From the NCBI RefSeq assembly GCF_000255115.2, contig NC_018068.1, forward strand, positions 868,001 to 932,000: 64,000 bases of DNA, read 5' to 3'. Within the stretch, counting starts at the first letter, position 1; every line of letters begins with the position of its first letter. Below the pieces are notes generated by a model. That model ran no database searches and had not been told where the DNA came from. It saw only the letters and a list, made by a program, of their open reading frames with translations. This DNA comes from Desulfosporosinus acidiphilus SJ4. Lineage in GTDB: Bacteria; Bacillota; Desulfitobacteriia; Desulfitobacteriales; Desulfitobacteriaceae. Both the position numbers and the translations under genes were made by a program. Positions 63,254 through 64,000 of this stretch are shown here, piece after piece.

Positions 63254-64000
63254 CTAATTGTTGTAATATGGGTATGTGTATGGGGAGTAATCGCGGTAGG
63301 GATAAGATCTTTGATGGAATTTTTGGTTGTATTGGTCTTCGTTGTTATTTGAAGAATCATTGTCATATTGGTCCTCATTGTCATTTGAAGAATCAGTAGT
63401 TAGATCGGTTGTTGGGACAGTAATAGCACTAGGAGTCGTTGTAGTATTTGTGTTCCCACCTCCCAGAATTTCATTTACACGATTAACGACCCAATCTGGT
63501 AAACCAACAGATCCTCCAAGGACGTTAACTTGTGGCGTAACACCAGTCGTTCGGAGAGTAATGAGATAATCGCGAATTGCAGGGGGCAGCGCTCTTGCTT
63601 TAGGATCAACTAATAAGATAGGTGAATTGTTTTGTGCAGCTAATGTACTTCCAGAAAGAGCGTCGGCAAAATCAAAACCATTAGCTAGATAAATTTGCGT
63701 TGGATTGGGGTAAAACTTATACAAGATCTGAGATAGGGTATCGAATCTATCCTGACCGCCAAACCGCTGAATTTGAGCGTTAGGTGCAGCGGTTTGAAGT
63801 TCCGTTTGAATGGAATCGTGTAAAATGAACTTTCCGCCGACAATATAAATATCCGATGGTTGATCCGAGGTAACGAAATCCTTCACAGTTTGAGGCAGTT
63901 GATTAGGTCCGCTTAAAAGAATCGGCCATCCTTTGCTAGCAGCTATAGAAGCAACCCCTAACGCATCTGGGAAATCATAACCGCTGGCAACGACAATTGC
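63254..64000 (-). CDS. Cell-wall-binding repeat 2 (CWB2) protein, C-terminal part (5' end outside window)
   Basis: Secreted surface protein; 249 C-terminal residues are visible and the frame is open to the window edge. Two or more CWB2 repeats are seen: VASGYDFPDALGVASIAASK, PILLSGPNQLPQTVKDFV, IYIVGGKFILHDSIQTELQ, RFGGQDRFDTLSQILYKF, YLANGFDFADALSGSTLAAQ and VNVLGGSVGLPDWVVNRVNE. CWB2 modules bind anionic polymer in the wall. The C-terminus carries an acidic Asn/Asp/Ser repeat (two 36-bp DNA units at 63330-63401) and a Tyr/Pro-rich tail (YPYRDYSPYTYPYYNN). The N-terminal function is not visible. Confidence 0.9.
   Translation of the reverse strand, partial: AIVVASGYDFPDALGVASIAASKGWPILLSGPNQLPQTVKDFVTSDQPSDIYIVGGKFILHDSIQTELQTAAPNAQIQRFGGQDRFDTLSQILYKFYPNPTQIYLANGFDFADALSGSTLAAQNNSPILLVDPKARALPPAIRDYLITLRTTGVTPQVNVLGGSVGLPDWVVNRVNEILGGGNTNTTTTPSAITVPTTDLTTDSSNDNEDQYDNDSSNNNEDQYNQKFHQRSYPYRDYSPYTYPYYNN
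63330..63401. repeat. 36-bp tandem repeat within the CWB2 gene
   Basis: Two units starting TATTGGTCTTCGTTG and TATTGGTCCTCATTG (63330-63365 and 63366-63401), 6 or more mismatches. They encode the acidic SSNDNEDQYDND-type repeat. Confidence 0.75.

Noticed and set aside
1-64000. CRISPR array or tRNA/rRNA genes
   Set aside because: No regularly spaced repeats beyond the short tandems listed, and no tRNA or rRNA pattern noticed on reading.

Overview
The window looks like a chromosomal segment of a spore-forming, Gram-positive, anaerobic Firmicute. My best guess is the Peptococcaceae (Desulfosporosinus/Desulfitobacterium type). This is inferred from gene content, not from any search: a PolC-type replicative polymerase, a Spo0E-like peptide, a CotJC-like manganese protein, a T-box-controlled trp operon, a tandem guanine/PRPP riboswitch before the pur operon, frequent GTG/TTG starts with strong Shine-Dalgarno sequences, and moderate AT richness.

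Layout. 0-2 kb: 3' end of polC, then convergent sfsA, separated by a long GGGGGACGGTCC-type palindrome. 2-8.5 kb: a small membrane protein, a frameshifted zinc-ribbon gene, and a tetR / RND-adaptor / HAE1-type RND efflux unit. 8.7-10.8 kb: an MFS exporter, an HxlR regulator and a PPOX flavoprotein. 11.2-15 kb: two paralogous PAS histidine kinases, the first split by a G9 tract. 15-25 kb: a NifX-like protein, a TetR regulator and a compact chemosensory operon (cheA-cheW-mcp-cheR-cheB-cheD-cheY-like). 25-28 kb: small membrane proteins, a Cys-rich YkgJ-like protein and NudC. 28-35 kb: trpEGDCFBA behind a tryptophan T-box leader. 35-43.6 kb: a DHA2 exporter, an LppX-like membrane-anchored protein, hpt, guaA, several tiny genes (SHOCT protein, zinc ribbon, Spo0E-like) and a DEDD exonuclease. 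43.7-52.9 kb: purEBCFMNHD behind two inverted PurBox-like sites, a guanine aptamer, a PRPP aptamer and a terminator.

From 53 kb rightwards the character changes. There is a CotJC-like gene and its decayed duplicate, a decayed RelB/RelE-type toxin-antitoxin pair, a MarR/UbiD unit with matching palindromic operators, broken histidine kinase, PAS-GGDEF, HlyD, IS110 and LuxR/MalT remnants, an intact tetR-MATE unit with a 15-bp-arm operator, and finally a cell-wall-binding-repeat protein that runs off the right edge. This looks like an accessory region under decay.

Functionally the core is biosynthetic. hpt, guaA and purEBCFMNHD cover purine salvage and synthesis, but FGAM synthase (purSQL) and purK are absent here. 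trpEGDCFBA is a complete chorismate-to-tryptophan path. The most instructive regulatory structure is the PurBox plus guanine/PRPP tandem riboswitch. The most unusual features are three homopolymer-tract frameshifts near gene starts, the repeated long palindrome between convergent genes, and the operator-sharing MarR/UbiD unit.
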